A stretch of 64,000 bases of DNA from Pontibacter akesuensis (GCF_001611675.1 NZ_CP014766.1:1426001-1490000); one strand, 5' to 3'; counted from the first letter of the stretch, positions 21,127 through 30,976 are shown. Notes: generated by a model not told the origin, from the sequence alone. Numbers and translations: made by a program.

Positions 21127-22467
21127 TTAAAACTGTCTGTCAAATAAAAGACGCTCTCCCTTTTTGCTCTCATCAAAAGCTCCGTTGGCAAAGGCCAGGT
21201 GGCCCGACACAAATGTGTGGGTGATACTGCTGCTGAAGGTATGGCCCTCAAAAGGAGACCAGTTACACTTATAGTATGTATTCTCTTTCGTAACCGTGTA
21301 AGGCTTGCTCAGGTCCACCAGTACCAGGTCAGCCCAGTAGCCTTCGCGGAGGTAGCCGCGCTCGCGCACGTTGAAAAGTATGGCGGGCGCATGACTCATT
21401 TTCTCCACCATTTTCTCCAGCGTCAGCTTGCCCTGCTTCACAAACTCCAACATAGCCTGCAGCGAGTGCTGCACCAACGGCACGCCTGATGGCGCCTTTT
21501 TATACTTGGCCTGCTTCTCGTCCCACAGGTGCGGGGCGTGGTCGGTGGCGATCACATCCAGCTTGTCCTCCAAAAGTCCCTGCAGCAGTGCCTCTTTGTG
21601 GCGATGCTCCTTAATGGCCGGGTTACACTTAATCTGTGTGCCGAACGTGTCATAATCTGCTTTGTCGAACCACAGGTGGTGCACGCATACTTCGGCGGTG
21701 ATGCGTTTCTGCTCCAGCGGGATGTCGTTGCGGAACAGCTTCAGTTCTTCCTCGGTGGAGATGTGCAGGATGTGCAGGCGCGTGTTGTGCTTCTCGGCCA
21801 GCTTCACAGCCAGGTAAGACGATTTAAAGCAGGCCACCTCGCTGCGAATTTCTGGGTGGCAGCTAATCGGAATGTCGTCGCCATACTTCTCTTCGTAGAT
21901 AGCCGTGTTATCGCGGATGGTCTGCTCGTCTTCGCAGTGCACGGCAATAGGCAGTTTGGCTTTGGCAAAAATCTGCTCCAGCGTTTCCTCGTTATCCACC
22001 AGCATGTTACCCGTAGAGGAGCCCATGAATATTTTGATGCCGCAAACGGTGTTTGGGTTCGTGAGCAGCACCTCTGACAGGTTATCGTTGGAGGCGCCCA
22101 TGTAAAAGGAGTAGTTGGCCAGCGAGGTGTCAGCGGCTATTTTATACTTGTCCTCCAGCAGTTCCTGCGTCAGGGCGTTGGGCACCGTGTTAGGCATCTC
22201 CATAAAAGAGGTGGTGCCGCCTGCCACCGCCGCCCTGGCTTCCGTTTCGATGTTCGCTTTGTGCGTAAGGCCCGGCTCCCGGAAATGCACCTGGTCGTCG
22301 ATTATACCAGGCAGCAGATGCAAGCCCGTGGCGTCTATAACTTCGTCGGCTTCCGCCGTTATATTTTCACCGATCTGCGCGATGCGGCCGTCTTTTACCA
22401 GCACATCGGCAGTGAATTTTTTTCCTTCGTTAACGAGTTGAGCGTTCTTTATAAGGGTAGATTTCAT
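21127..22467 (-). CDS. pyrC: Dihydroorotase, Bacteroidota form
   Basis: A 446-residue amidohydrolase expected to cyclise carbamoyl-aspartate to dihydroorotate in pyrimidine synthesis. Motifs in order: DDQVHFREPGLTHKA (residues 57-71), GIKIFMGSSTGN with the carboxylated Lys, AVHCEDE, LHILHIST and ATDHAPH with the catalytic Asp. The first metal ligand of the usual HxH pair is Gln (QVH). That change is seen in the sequence here; I recall it from other Bacteroidota pyrC, so it is probably lineage-typical rather than a defect. Divergent from the helicase gene; a short DUF6980-like gene follows. Confidence 0.92.
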   Translation of the reverse strand: MKSTLIKNAQLVNEGKKFTADVLVKDGRIAQIGENITAEADEVIDATGLHLLPGIIDDQVHFREPGLTHKANIETEARAAVAGGTTSFMEMPNTVPNALTQELLEDKYKIAADTSLANYSFYMGASNDNLSEVLLTNPNTVCGIKIFMGSSTGNMLVDNEETLEQIFAKAKLPIAVHCEDEQTIRDNTAIYEEKYGDDIPISCHPEIRSEVACFKSSYLAVKLAEKHNTRLHILHISTEEELKLFRNDIPLEQKRITAEVCVHHLWFDKADYDTFGTQIKCNPAIKEHRHKEALLQGLLEDKLDVIATDHAPHLWDEKQAKYKKAPSGVPLVQHSLQAMLEFVKQGKLTLEKMVEKMSHAPAILFNVRERGYLREGYWADLVLVDLSKPYTVTKENTYYKCNWSPFEGHTFSSSITHTFVSGHLAFANGAFDESKKGERLLFDRQF

Positions 22468-22574
22468 GTATACTTTCGTCTGTTTTCAATCCGAATACCG
22501 GCTAATATACGGCATCAGCGCGGCTTTTCCTGTCGATCCGGGACATTCTCTGTCTCTCAACCATAAAATTCACG

Positions 22575-22582
22575 TACTTTTG
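22575..22582 (+). promoter_or_regulatory. -7 promoter box of the DEAD helicase
   Basis: TACTTTTG fits TAnnTTTG, 31 bp before the helicase start, in the divergent gap shared with pyrC. No confident -33 box. Confidence 0.55.
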
Positions 22583-22613
22583 TAGATTAGTACAAAGTAA
22601 AAACAGCACCGCC

Positions 22614-23972
22614 ATGGCAGAAGAAGCAGAGAAAGAAGTAACTACATTTGAGGATTTTAAGCTAAACAAGCAGCTGCTGAATGCCATTGCCGACGCTGGC
22701 TACGAGAAGCCTACACCCATACAGGAGCAGGCTATTCCGCTGATCATGGCAGGCCACGATATTCTGGGAATCGCCCAAACCGGAACAGGCAAAACAGCCG
22801 CTTTCCTGCTGCCGCTGCTCATGAAAGTGAAGTATGCCCAAGGTGAGCATCCGCGCGCGCTCATCCTCGCTCCTACCCGTGAGCTGGTGATGCAGATTGA
22901 GGAGAACATCACGCTGCTGGCCAAGTATACCGACATTCGCCACACCGCCATTTACGGAGGACTCGGCCCCAAAACGCAGATTGAAACTCTTAACAAAGGC
23001 GTTGATATTCTGGTGGCTACACCGAAACGCCTGATGGAGCTATACTTTAAAGGTGAGCTTATTCTGAAGGATTTGAAGACGCTGATCCTGGATGAGGCCG
23101 ACAAGATGATGGACATGGGCTTTATGCCTCAGATCCGCCACCTGCTGGAGGTGATTCCGCGCAAGCGCCAGAACCTGCTTTTCTCGGCTACCATGCCGGA
23201 TAAGGTGGTGGAGCTGTCGGAGGAGTACCTGGAGTTCCCGACGCGGGTAGAGGTTACGCTACAGGCCACGCCCGTTGAAACTGTGACCCACGTACTGTAC
23301 CAGGTGCCTAACCTGCGCACCAAAATTGAGCTGCTGGAGCACCTGATCCAGGACAGGGAAACGTTTAACCGCGTGATCATCTTTACCCGCAGCAAGAAGA
23401 ATGCGGAAAGCGTATCTAAATTCCTGGAGCACCGCGATTACGGCGATGTGCGCGCCATACACGGCAACAAAGGCCAGAACACGCGCATCAACTCGATGGA
23501 GGCTTTTAAGGGTGGCGCGGTCCGTTTTCTAGTCGCAACGGATGTGGCCGCTCGCGGTATCGATGTGACCATGGTCAGTCATGTGATCAACTTTGATGTG
23601 CCGCTGATCTACGAGGACTATGTACACCGCATCGGCCGTACGGGCCGAGCCGAAAACGCAGGCGCCGCTATTACGTTTGCCACGGAGGCAGAGATGTACC
23701 ACGTGCACAAGATCGAAGAGATTATCCGGATGAAGATTCCGGTGGTCATGATGCCGGCGGAGGTAAAAACTTTTAAAACGCCTTTCGACGAGCAGCAGGA
23801 GATGGCCCGCGATGTGGACCGCCAGAAGCGCCGCGAAAACCCGGATTTCCAAGGAGCCTTCCACGAGAAAAAGAGCCGACACAAGTCTAACTTCGCGAAG
23901 AAAAGAAAGACCGGCGATCCGAAAGACTCCTACTGGCAGAAGACGAAGAAGAAAGGGAGTAAGAAGAAATAG
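22614..23972 (+). CDS. DEAD-box RNA helicase
   Basis: A 452-residue ATP-dependent RNA helicase of the RhlE/SrmB/DeaD group. Motifs in order: AQTGTGKT (Walker A, about residue 56), PTRELVMQ, TPKRL, DEADKMMDMGF (motif II, 163-173), SATMP, TRSKKNAE, ATDVAARGID and HRIGRTGR. The last 60 residues are a basic tail (RHKSNFAKKRKTGDPKDSY and KKKGSKKK) typical of RNA-binding extensions. Likely role in ribosome assembly or mRNA unwinding; it has its own promoter and terminator. Confidence 0.95.
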   Translation: MAEEAEKEVTTFEDFKLNKQLLNAIADAGYEKPTPIQEQAIPLIMAGHDILGIAQTGTGKTAAFLLPLLMKVKYAQGEHPRALILAPTRELVMQIEENITLLAKYTDIRHTAIYGGLGPKTQIETLNKGVDILVATPKRLMELYFKGELILKDLKTLILDEADKMMDMGFMPQIRHLLEVIPRKRQNLLFSATMPDKVVELSEEYLEFPTRVEVTLQATPVETVTHVLYQVPNLRTKIELLEHLIQDRETFNRVIIFTRSKKNAESVSKFLEHRDYGDVRAIHGNKGQNTRINSMEAFKGGAVRFLVATDVAARGIDVTMVSHVINFDVPLIYEDYVHRIGRTGRAENAGAAITFATEAEMYHVHKIEEIIRMKIPVVMMPAEVKTFKTPFDEQQEMARDVDRQKRRENPDFQGAFHEKKSRHKSNFAKKRKTGDPKDSYWQKTKKKGSKKK

Positions 23973-23977
23973 AGTGG

Positions 23978-24010
23978 AAACAGCAGTCGGATGGCTGCTG
24001 TTTTCGTTTT
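23978..24010 (+). terminator. Terminator of the DEAD helicase
   Basis: AAACAGCAG pairs with CTGCTGTTT around an 8-nt loop, followed by a TTTCGTTTT tract, 6 bp after the stop. Confidence 0.85.
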
Positions 24011-24029
24011 AGGAAGAACTACAGTTAAG

Positions 24030-24270
24030 CTGCCGCTCTCTGGCGCAAGTATTCAGACTTGTGTCTTAGTATGATGTAGAGTTTGCAACTCGACTGGTTT
24101 GACAAGCCATCCCTAACTTAGCAGCGGTTATACTTGAGCAGCCTTACCACCAGACGCTCGCAGGTCTAAAGACACTGCGAGGTCTTCTGAGCCACCGCTG
24201 TTAAGTCCGCGCAGCCAAAGGCCTCGCAGTGTGCGCAGCTCCTGCGAGTGTCTGATCCACCCACAATTTA
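24030..24270. repeat. Intergenic palindromic (REP-like) repeats, no gene
   Basis: The gap between the helicase and the membrane-protein gene (23973-24331) has no coding frame worth calling. It holds imperfect palindromes: CTGGCGCAAGTATTCAGACT with TTGTGTC, and the pair CAGACGCTCGCAGGTC / CTCGCAGTGTGCGCAG. Similar palindromes lie at 55612-55720. Confidence 0.5.
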
Positions 24271-24282
24271 TCTGCTGAAAAC

Positions 24283-24309
24283 AAAAAAGGCAGAACCTCC
24301 GCTCTGCCT
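24283..24309 (-). terminator. Terminator of the small membrane protein gene
   Basis: AGGCAGA pairs with TCTGCCT around 8 nt, followed by six T residues on the minus strand, 22 bp after the stop. Confidence 0.85.
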
Positions 24310-24331
24310 CACTTCTTAACAATTTATCAAA

Positions 24332-24799
24332 CTAGAACTTTATGCTTAACAGCAGCCCCTCTGCCATCTGGCCAAACTCGAAAACCATCAGGTTCAGCAA
24401 GGCACTCCAGAAAATGGAGCTCCAGAGCATGTGGAGGAAAATGTGTTTGCGCGGCGCACCAAACAGCGCGGCCACAATGGTTCCGAAAATGGGCGTGAGC
24501 AAAATCGGTGTCAGGAAAGCGACGCCGGGGGTTCCGAAGCGGCACCAGACCTGCACGATGCGGCGGCTCTTCTTCGTGAACACAGGCTTTTGCTTTGCCT
24601 TACGGCGGTTTGAAAGCCATTTGGAAGCCGCGCGGCCAATAATTGAAAAGATGATCACGCTCGTCATCATACCCGCAATGGTCAGCAATACGGTCTCCAT
24701 ATATGTCAGGCCCAGCGACACCCCCGTAACAGGTCCGCCAAAGAACTTGACCATACTGATCAGGTATACCGACAGGTACTTTACTAATTCTATCAACAC
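24332..24799 (-). CDS. Small inner-membrane protein, transporter-like
   Basis: A 155-residue protein with about four hydrophobic segments (residues 12-30, 36-56, 92-114 and 120-142). The central RFGTPGVAFLTPILLTPIFG resembles the re-entrant glycine/proline motif of the small multidrug-export (COG2426) and DedA/VTT-type families, and a basic loop KWLSNRRKAKQKPVFTKK lies between helices 2 and 3. Function unproven. Single gene with its own terminator. Confidence 0.6.
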   Translation of the reverse strand: MLIELVKYLSVYLISMVKFFGGPVTGVSLGLTYMETVLLTIAGMMTSVIIFSIIGRAASKWLSNRRKAKQKPVFTKKSRRIVQVWCRFGTPGVAFLTPILLTPIFGTIVAALFGAPRKHIFLHMLWSSIFWSALLNLMVFEFGQMAEGLLLSIKF

Positions 24800-24974
24800 A
24801 GCAGGATCAGGTTTAAATTGTACTCTAAATTAAGAAAAGGCTGGCACTTAGTTTATACGCATCAGAAGACGAAGTAACATATAAACTTTTCAATAACTTA
24901 TTACGCTAATCCCCTTATTTTCAACAGGATGCAGCAGCCCGTGTGTAACAGGCGCTTTCTGGTAAAGGTTCAGG

Positions 24975-25631
24975 TTATACTTTAGGACCAAAGGCAAGGT
25001 CGCCGGCATCGCCCAACCCAGGGATAATGTAGGATTTATCGTTCAGGTGGCTGTCCAAAGCGCCCAGCCAAACGTATGCCTCCGGCACCTGCTCCTGCAC
25101 ATAGGCCAATCCTTCGGGGGCGGCAATAGCGGCGGCAAAGTGCACCTGCTTCGGCTTGCCGTGGCGCAGCATACCTTCATAAGACTTAACAAGCGAGCGC
25201 CCGGTGGCCAGCATAGGGTCTGCCAAAATTAAGATTTTGTCGTGCAGGTTAGTAGAGGCCAGGTACTCCATGTTTATCTGCAGCTGCGTGTTCTCCTCCT
25301 CCACCCGGTACGCGCCCACAAACGTGCTGTAGGCCTTATCGAAGTAATTCAGCATGCCCTGGTACAGCGGGAGGCCAGCCCGTAAAATCGTAGCCAGCAC
25401 CGGCTGGTCCGTCAGCAGTTGTGTATGGGTTTCGGCCAAAGGCGTTTGTAGTGTCACGCTGCTGTAGGGCAAGGTCTTGGAGATTTCGTAGGCAAGCAAC
25501 TCGCCCAGCCGCTCCAGGTTCCGCCGAAAGCGCAGGCTGTCTTTGTGTATGGAAATATCGCGGAGCTCGGCCACATAATGGTTAGCCAGCGAGGGGGTAT
25601 CTGTGAGTATAGTTACGTTTATTCTTTCCAT
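24975..25631 (-). CDS. upp: Uracil phosphoribosyltransferase
   Basis: Converts uracil and PRPP to UMP in pyrimidine salvage. Started at MERINVTI (25631), the protein is 218 residues; an upstream in-frame extension of 21 residues has no family match. The PRPP loop DPMLATGRS (about residues 136-144), the RAGLPLYQGML region and the C-terminal uracil site IPGLGDAGDLAFG are all present. Single gene. Confidence 0.92.
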   Translation of the reverse strand: MERINVTILTDTPSLANHYVAELRDISIHKDSLRFRRNLERLGELLAYEISKTLPYSSVTLQTPLAETHTQLLTDQPVLATILRAGLPLYQGMLNYFDKAYSTFVGAYRVEEENTQLQINMEYLASTNLHDKILILADPMLATGRSLVKSYEGMLRHGKPKQVHFAAAIAAPEGLAYVQEQVPEAYVWLGALDSHLNDKSYIIPGLGDAGDLAFGPKV

Positions 25632-25960
25632 GCCCATGAGTTGTTGGCTTAAAGATACGGAAGCCACTGCGCTTGCGCTAACGTCTACCCTCATTTTATA
25701 CTTTCACTCCACCGCTATACTTCGGAAACCATCAATCCTTCAAGTATACTTCGCTGTTCTTGCTTCAGCAAATGGTCATGCAACAGCAAAAGGAGTCCGG
25801 CGCCAGGCAATATCAAGTATAAAGGCTTGCCCTGCAGCCTCATCCAAACAGGTTCAGCACCTTGGGTGCGACAAAATAAGCGCCTGCTGCAAAACTTTCA
25901 GCCTCAAAAGCAGTACATTCGCACTTTATAAAACAAGGTTCTTCTGCTAAACAGAATTAT

Positions 25961-27622
25961 ATGAAACGCATACTTGGTGCTTTTACTCTGGCGCTTGCTG
26001 CCTTTGCTGTGCAGGCACAGGACACGTACATGCCCTACAACCCGCAAACCTATCACCTGATAGACCGCTACCACATAAAGTATGGCGACCAGGTACCGGG
26101 AATGCATACGGCGGTGCGCCCCTATGGCCGCGCTGATGTGGCGGAGTTGGCCGAGGTGAGTGCCCGCAACGCCCAAACCCGTGTTGACGCCTTCAACACA
26201 GAGTACCTGCTGAACGACAACTGGAACTACACCAACGCCGAGAATAATGACAGCCGCAGACCGATCCTGAACTACTTCTATCGCAACAAAACAGACCTGT
26301 ACCATGTGGAGACGGAGGATTTCACACTTCGGGTAAACCCGGTAATTCACTTTGAAGTGGGGCTGGATAATAACACCGACGGCGTGCGATACATTAACAC
26401 GCGCGGCGTGCAGCTGGAAGGTACGATTGACAAGCGCTTTGGCTTTTATGCCTTTGTGGGCGAGAACCAGGCGCGCTTTCCGCTTTACGTGAACAACCGC
26501 ATCCGCCGCGATGGCGTGGTGCCGCACGAAACGCTATGGAAAAACTTTAAGGAAGGCGGCTACGACTTTATCACGGCCCGTGGCTACCTGAACTACGCTT
26601 TAAGCAAGCACGTGGAAATACAGCTGGGCCACGACCGCCACGTGATCGGCGACGGCTACCGCTCGCTGGTATACTCTGACTATGCGCCGCCCGCCTTCTT
26701 CCTGAAGCTGAACACCAAAGTATGGAAGCTGCACTACATGAACCTGTTCCAGGAGCTGATCGCCACAGCCGACCGCAACGACGAACTGCTTCCGAAGAAA
26801 TACATGGCCCTGCACCGGTTGGGTGTAAACGTGACGGATAACTTTAACTTCGGCTTATTTGAGCAGGTGGTGTTCGCCCGCGGCGAGGGCAAGTTTGAGC
26901 TGCAGTACCTTAACCCCATCATCTTTTACAGAAGTATAGAGCAGGGCCTCGGCAGCTCAGACAATGCCATGCTGGGTGCTGATTTTCGCTGGAACATCGC
27001 CAACCGTTTGCAGCTGTACGGCCAGTTGCAGCTCGATGAGTTTGTGCTGAATGAGGTAAAGGCTGGCAACGGCTGGTGGGCGAACAAGCAGGCCGGCCAG
27101 ATCGGCGCGAAGTACATCGATGTCTTCGGCCTGAGCAACCTGGATGTGCAGGGAGAGATGAACATCATCCGCCCCTATACTTACCAGCACCGCTCGGAGT
27201 TCACCAATTACCAGCACTACCGCCAGCCGCTCGCGCACCCAACCGGGGCTAACCTGCTGGAGTTTGTGGGTGTGGTATACTACCAGCCAATTCCGCGCCT
27301 GATGCTAACGGGCAAGGCCATTGCCACCCGCTACGGACAGGACAGAATGAGCGAGACAGACTCTCTGAACTACGGTGGCAACGTGCTCCGGCCTTATTTC
27401 AACCGACCCGGCACATACGGCAACGAGATCGGGCAAGGTGTTGAAACAAACCAGCTGCACCTCGACCTGACAGCTACTTTCCAGGTGCGCCACAACGTGT
27501 TCCTAGACCTGAAGCAGATCATCCGCCGCACCGACGCTATCGAAAGCGCCTTTGATCTGAACACCACCTTTACCTCCTTCGCCTTCCGCTGGAACATTCC
27601 GCAGAGGCTGCATGAGTTTTAA
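25961..27622 (+). CDS. RemB/Wzi-like outer-membrane barrel protein
   Basis: A 553-residue exported protein: signal peptide ending near AVQAQD (residue 20), then a long beta-rich sequence with aromatic strands to a terminal F (PQRLHEF). Stretches such as IQLGHDRHVIGDGYRSL and NFNFGLFEQVVFARG resemble the Wzi capsule-assembly fold and the Flavobacterium gliding protein RemB. Together with porU/porV this suggests a surface-motility or capsule-anchoring role, but the link is inferred. Single gene; repeats with GGAGGGG boxes follow. Confidence 0.72.
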   Translation: MKRILGAFTLALAAFAVQAQDTYMPYNPQTYHLIDRYHIKYGDQVPGMHTAVRPYGRADVAELAEVSARNAQTRVDAFNTEYLLNDNWNYTNAENNDSRRPILNYFYRNKTDLYHVETEDFTLRVNPVIHFEVGLDNNTDGVRYINTRGVQLEGTIDKRFGFYAFVGENQARFPLYVNNRIRRDGVVPHETLWKNFKEGGYDFITARGYLNYALSKHVEIQLGHDRHVIGDGYRSLVYSDYAPPAFFLKLNTKVWKLHYMNLFQELIATADRNDELLPKKYMALHRLGVNVTDNFNFGLFEQVVFARGEGKFELQYLNPIIFYRSIEQGLGSSDNAMLGADFRWNIANRLQLYGQLQLDEFVLNEVKAGNGWWANKQAGQIGAKYIDVFGLSNLDVQGEMNIIRPYTYQHRSEFTNYQHYRQPLAHPTGANLLEFVGVVYYQPIPRLMLTGKAIATRYGQDRMSETDSLNYGGNVLRPYFNRPGTYGNEIGQGVETNQLHLDLTATFQVRHNVFLDLKQIIRRTDAIESAFDLNTTFTSFAFRWNIPQRLHEF

Positions 27623-27657
27623 AGGTTTCGGGTGAAGGAAAACCACTTACTTGTGTA

Positions 27658-27774
27658 AACCCACCCCTAACCCCTCCAGGGAGGGGACTTCTCTTCAAAG
27701 TGCCGTTTACACATACTTTATTTTATTCTTCTCGTGCTGAAGATTCCCCTCCTCGGAGGGGCAGGGGTGGGTTA
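27658..27774. repeat. Inverted pair of dispersed G/C-box repeats
   Basis: A reverse copy at 27658-27690 (AACCCACCCCTAACCCCTCC then AGGGAGGGGA) and a forward copy at 27743-27774 (ATTCCCCTCCTCGGAGGGGC then AGGGGTGGGTTA) face each other across 52 bp. The whole can fold into a large hairpin and resembles a small non-autonomous repeat. The rest of the gap to 28040 holds the ABC transporter promoter and leader. Confidence 0.65.
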
Positions 27775-27893
27775 ATCGAAACAAGACATACTTCGCAAAA
27801 CAGGCAGAGGCGCTACTGGTAGCGCCTCTGCCTGTTTCCAGGCTGCCATGTGTCAATTCTGTCGCACAATTCAGTTTCTCGGTTGTATTTAAG

Positions 27894-27901
27894 TATCTTT
27901 G
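27894..27901 (+). promoter_or_regulatory. -7 promoter box of the ABC exporter
   Basis: TATCTTTG(CA) fits the consensus; the start codon is about 140 bp downstream, so a long 5' leader is implied. No gene was found in the leader. Confidence 0.55.
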
Positions 27902-28040
27902 CAGCAGCACACAGGCAATGGCTTGTGCTGTTGTTTTAAAACCATTTAAACGAATTGCGGGCAGCACCTGTGGCTGCTCCTTACGTTGCTGATCTGCGGC
28001 AAAGGCTCCTGCCGGCAAAGCAATCGGCAGCATTCTACAC

Positions 28041-29879
28041 ATGAAGACCTACCTTCGCATACTGCAGTTTGCCAAACCCTATAGCCGGTTTGTGCCGCTC
28101 TACACACTTTATACTATACTGGGCATCATCTTCGGCCTGTTTAACTTCACCCTGCTTGTTCCGTTGCTGGATGTGCTTTTCGGGGAAGTTGGCCAGCAGG
28201 AGGCGGTGGCCATGGCCACTGGAAAGCCCGAGTTTGCCCTCAACATTGAGTTCTTCAAGGAGTTCTTCAACTACTATTTTGGGCAGGTTATACTGGAGGA
28301 GGGCCGCGGAGGAGCACTTCTTTTTGTCTGCATCATGATTATCGTATCAGTATTTTTGGCGAACGTGTTCCGCTACCTGGCCTTCCGGATTGTGGGGGAA
28401 CTGCGGGCGCACGTGGTACGCAACATGCGCCAGACGGTGTACGAGCGCATTACGCAGCTGCACCTCGGCTACTTCGGCAACGAACGCAAAGGCGACCTGA
28501 TGACGCGCCTGACCGTGGATATACAGGAAGTGGAAAGCTCGGTGGTGAACACACTGACGGTGGTGGTGCGGGAGCCTATTTCCATCATTGCTTTTTTCGT
28601 GCTGCTCTTCAGCATGTCGGCAGAGCTCACACTGTTCTCCCTCATCCTGCTGCCGATATCTGGTGGAATTATTGCGGGCATCTCCAAGCGCCTGAAGCGC
28701 AAAGCCCAGCAAGGCCAGGACTCGCTTAGCTTTATACTGACTATCATCGACGAGACGCTGAGCGGCATGCGCGTGATCAAAGCCTTCAATGCGGAGCCGT
28801 TTATACTGGATAAGTTTTACGACCAGAACAACCGCTACGCCCGTATTCAGCGCTCTATTGCCCACAAACGTGACCTCGCTTCTCCCCTGTCTGAATTCCT
28901 GGGCGTGTCGGTGGTGGCGGGGCTGCTGCTGTATGGTGGCACGCTCGTGTTGAACCAGGAGTCTGAGCTATCAGCCAGTGAGTTCATCACCTATATCGTG
29001 CTGTTCTCCCAGGTGCTGGTGCCGGCGAAAGCCATGTCTTCGGCCTTCAGCAACATCCAGCGCGGCCTGGTTTCCGGCGACCGGGTGCTGCAGGTAATTG
29101 ATACGGTGCCGCAGGTGGTGGACAAGCCGAATGCCATGGTGCTGCCTGCCTTTGAAGATAAAATTGAGCTGCGGGACGTGGGATTTGCTTATGGCGACAA
29201 GCCGGTGCTCCAGCACATCAGCGTGACCATCCCGAAAGGAAAGACGGTTGCATTGGTAGGGCCATCCGGCGGCGGAAAGTCTACCCTGGCTGATTTGCTG
29301 CCGCGCTTCTACGACCCGACAGAAGGCGCCATACTTATCGACGGGCACGATATCCGGGACTATACCACGCAGTCGGTGCGGGCGCAGATGGGCGTGGTCA
29401 CGCAGGAGTCTATCCTCTTCAACGATACGATCTACAACAACATCGCCTTCAATAAAACCGACGCCACCGAGGAAGAGGTGATCGCAGCGGCTAAAATCGC
29501 CAATGCCCATGAGTTTATCATCCAAACTGAAAACGGCTACCAAAGTATGATTGGCGACCGGGGCGGTAAACTGTCAGGAGGGCAGCGGCAGCGTATCAGC
29601 ATTGCCCGCGCCATACTTCAGAACCCGCCCATACTTATACTCGATGAGGCTACCTCGGCGCTGGATACGGAATCGGAGAAACTGGTGCAGGAGGCGCTTA
29701 CCAACCTCATGAAGAACCGCACCTCAGTGGTGATTGCGCACCGCCTAAGCACCATACAGCACGCCGACCATATCCTGGTGCTGCAGCAGGGGCAGATTGT
29801 GGAGCGTGGCACGCACGAGGAGCTGCAGGAGCAGGGAGGATTGTATGCCAGATTAACGCAAATGCAGCTGACGGTGTAG
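28041..29879 (+). CDS. ABC exporter, MsbA-like half-transporter
   Basis: A 612-residue fusion of an N-terminal six-helix membrane domain (1-340) and a C-terminal ATPase domain. ATPase motifs: GPSGGGKST (Walker A, about 411-419), a Q-loop in VVTQESILFND, the signature LSGGQRQRISIARA, Walker B PILILDEATSALD and the switch His in VIAHRLS. It is probably a lipid or hydrophobic-compound exporter acting as a homodimer. Only a small membrane-protein gene follows before gmhA, and the three are likely read together. Confidence 0.94.
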   Translation: MKTYLRILQFAKPYSRFVPLYTLYTILGIIFGLFNFTLLVPLLDVLFGEVGQQEAVAMATGKPEFALNIEFFKEFFNYYFGQVILEEGRGGALLFVCIMIIVSVFLANVFRYLAFRIVGELRAHVVRNMRQTVYERITQLHLGYFGNERKGDLMTRLTVDIQEVESSVVNTLTVVVREPISIIAFFVLLFSMSAELTLFSLILLPISGGIIAGISKRLKRKAQQGQDSLSFILTIIDETLSGMRVIKAFNAEPFILDKFYDQNNRYARIQRSIAHKRDLASPLSEFLGVSVVAGLLLYGGTLVLNQESELSASEFITYIVLFSQVLVPAKAMSSAFSNIQRGLVSGDRVLQVIDTVPQVVDKPNAMVLPAFEDKIELRDVGFAYGDKPVLQHISVTIPKGKTVALVGPSGGGKSTLADLLPRFYDPTEGAILIDGHDIRDYTTQSVRAQMGVVTQESILFNDTIYNNIAFNKTDATEEEVIAAAKIANAHEFIIQTENGYQSMIGDRGGKLSGGQRQRISIARAILQNPPILILDEATSALDTESEKLVQEALTNLMKNRTSVVIAHRLSTIQHADHILVLQQGQIVERGTHEELQEQGGLYARLTQMQLTV

Positions 29880-29999
29880 CGGAAGAATACGGCTGTGGTC
29901 CTACAGCAGGGATGCTGGCTGCGGGTGAGGCAGGATGTACTTCGGTATAATCATATTATTTTACTATATTTAGCCGAACCTATTTTTGCACCTAACCCA

Positions 30000-30341
30000 A
30001 TGCAAATGAAACTACTTAAAGGCCTGCTGGATCTTATAGCGTTCGGCTACATCATTTTTACCCTACTGCTCCTGGCTGGTGTCGTGGATGCGAACACGGT
30101 TCTGAATAACGATGTAGAGGACCGGGTGCTCACACTTTATAAGATTATAGCGGCTGCGGCAGGCGTGATTCTGCTGGCCCGAACACTGGTGAGCAACCTG
30201 TACATTGCAGATCTGAAGCACGACAGGCATCGTGCGGAACTAAAGATAAACGAACTAAAAGCAAGCCTCTACGAGAAAAGACAGGCCTTCCGGAGCAACA
30301 GCTACCAGGAAGCCGCAGCAGAGGCAGAAAATTCGAATTAA
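30000..30341 (+). CDS. Small membrane protein of unknown function
   Basis: Started at [10 protein letters not shown] (30000; ATG at 30006 is an alternative), 113 residues with two hydrophobic segments ([18 protein letters not shown] and [15 protein letters not shown]) and a charged helical C-terminus (coiled-coil-like, [16 protein letters not shown]). The upstream in-frame extension lacks coding character. It lies between the ABC exporter and gmhA with 7 bp to the latter. Unknown function. Confidence 0.6.
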   Translation: MQMKLLKGLLDLIAFGYIIFTLLLLAGVVDANTVLNNDVEDRVLTLYKIIAAAAGVILLARTLVSNLYIADLKHDRHRAELKINELKASLYEKRQAFRSNSYQEAAAEAENSN

Positions 30342-30348
30342 CTACTAC

Positions 30349-30924
30349 ATGAACGCTACTACCATACTGGCAGAACTCAGGCAGGCACAGGAAGTGCTCG
30401 CTGCTTTTCTGGCTGATGACAAAAACATTACGGCCATTGAACAGGCGGCTACTGCCATGGCCGATGCTGTGCAGAACGGCGGCAAAATTTTGAGCTGCGG
30501 CAACGGCGGCTCTATGTGCGATGCCATGCACTTTGCCGAGGAACTGACCGGCCGCTACCGCAACGAGCGCAAAGCCATCCCGGCCATCTCCATCTCCGAC
30601 TCAAGCCACATCAGCTGCGTGGGCAACGACTACGGCTACGAGTCTATCTTCTCCCGCTACGTAGAGGCACTCGGCAATTCAGGCGATGTGCTGCTTGCTA
30701 TCAGCACGAGCGGCAATTCCGGCAACGTGATCAAAGCGGCAGAGGCGGCCAGGGCAAAAGGCGTGAAGGTAGTGGGATTAACAGGCAAAGACGGCGGCAA
30801 ACTGGCTCCCCTCTGCGATGTGGAAATCCGTGTGCCCCACATGGGCTATGCCGACCGCGTGCAGGAAATACACATCAAGGTCATCCATATCATGATTTTG
30901 CTGATAGAGCAGCAACTGGCCTAA
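30349..30924 (+). CDS. gmhA: Phosphoheptose isomerase
   Basis: A 191-residue SIS-domain enzyme converting sedoheptulose 7-phosphate to D-glycero-manno-heptose 7-phosphate for LPS core synthesis. Motifs [20 protein letters not shown] (57 onwards), SNSGNV-type phosphate loop in STSGNSGNV, and the EIH region in [10 protein letters not shown] match GmhA closely. Start ATG lies 7 bp after the previous gene. A terminator follows. Confidence 0.93.
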   Translation: MNATTILAELRQAQEVLAAFLADDKNITAIEQAATAMADAVQNGGKILSCGNGGSMCDAMHFAEELTGRYRNERKAIPAISISDSSHISCVGNDYGYESIFSRYVEALGNSGDVLLAISTSGNSGNVIKAAEAARAKGVKVVGLTGKDGGKLAPLCDVEIRVPHMGYADRVQEIHIKVIHIMILLIEQQLA

Positions 30925-30937
30925 CACAAATGCCAAA

Positions 30938-30976
30938 GCAAAAGCGGCCGCACAGATGATGTGCGGCCGCTTTTGC
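30938..30976 (+). terminator. Terminator of gmhA
   Basis: A perfect 17-bp stem GCAAAAGCGGCCGCACA with a 5-nt loop, ending in TTTTGC. It also functions as a barrier before the next gene. Confidence 0.85.
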
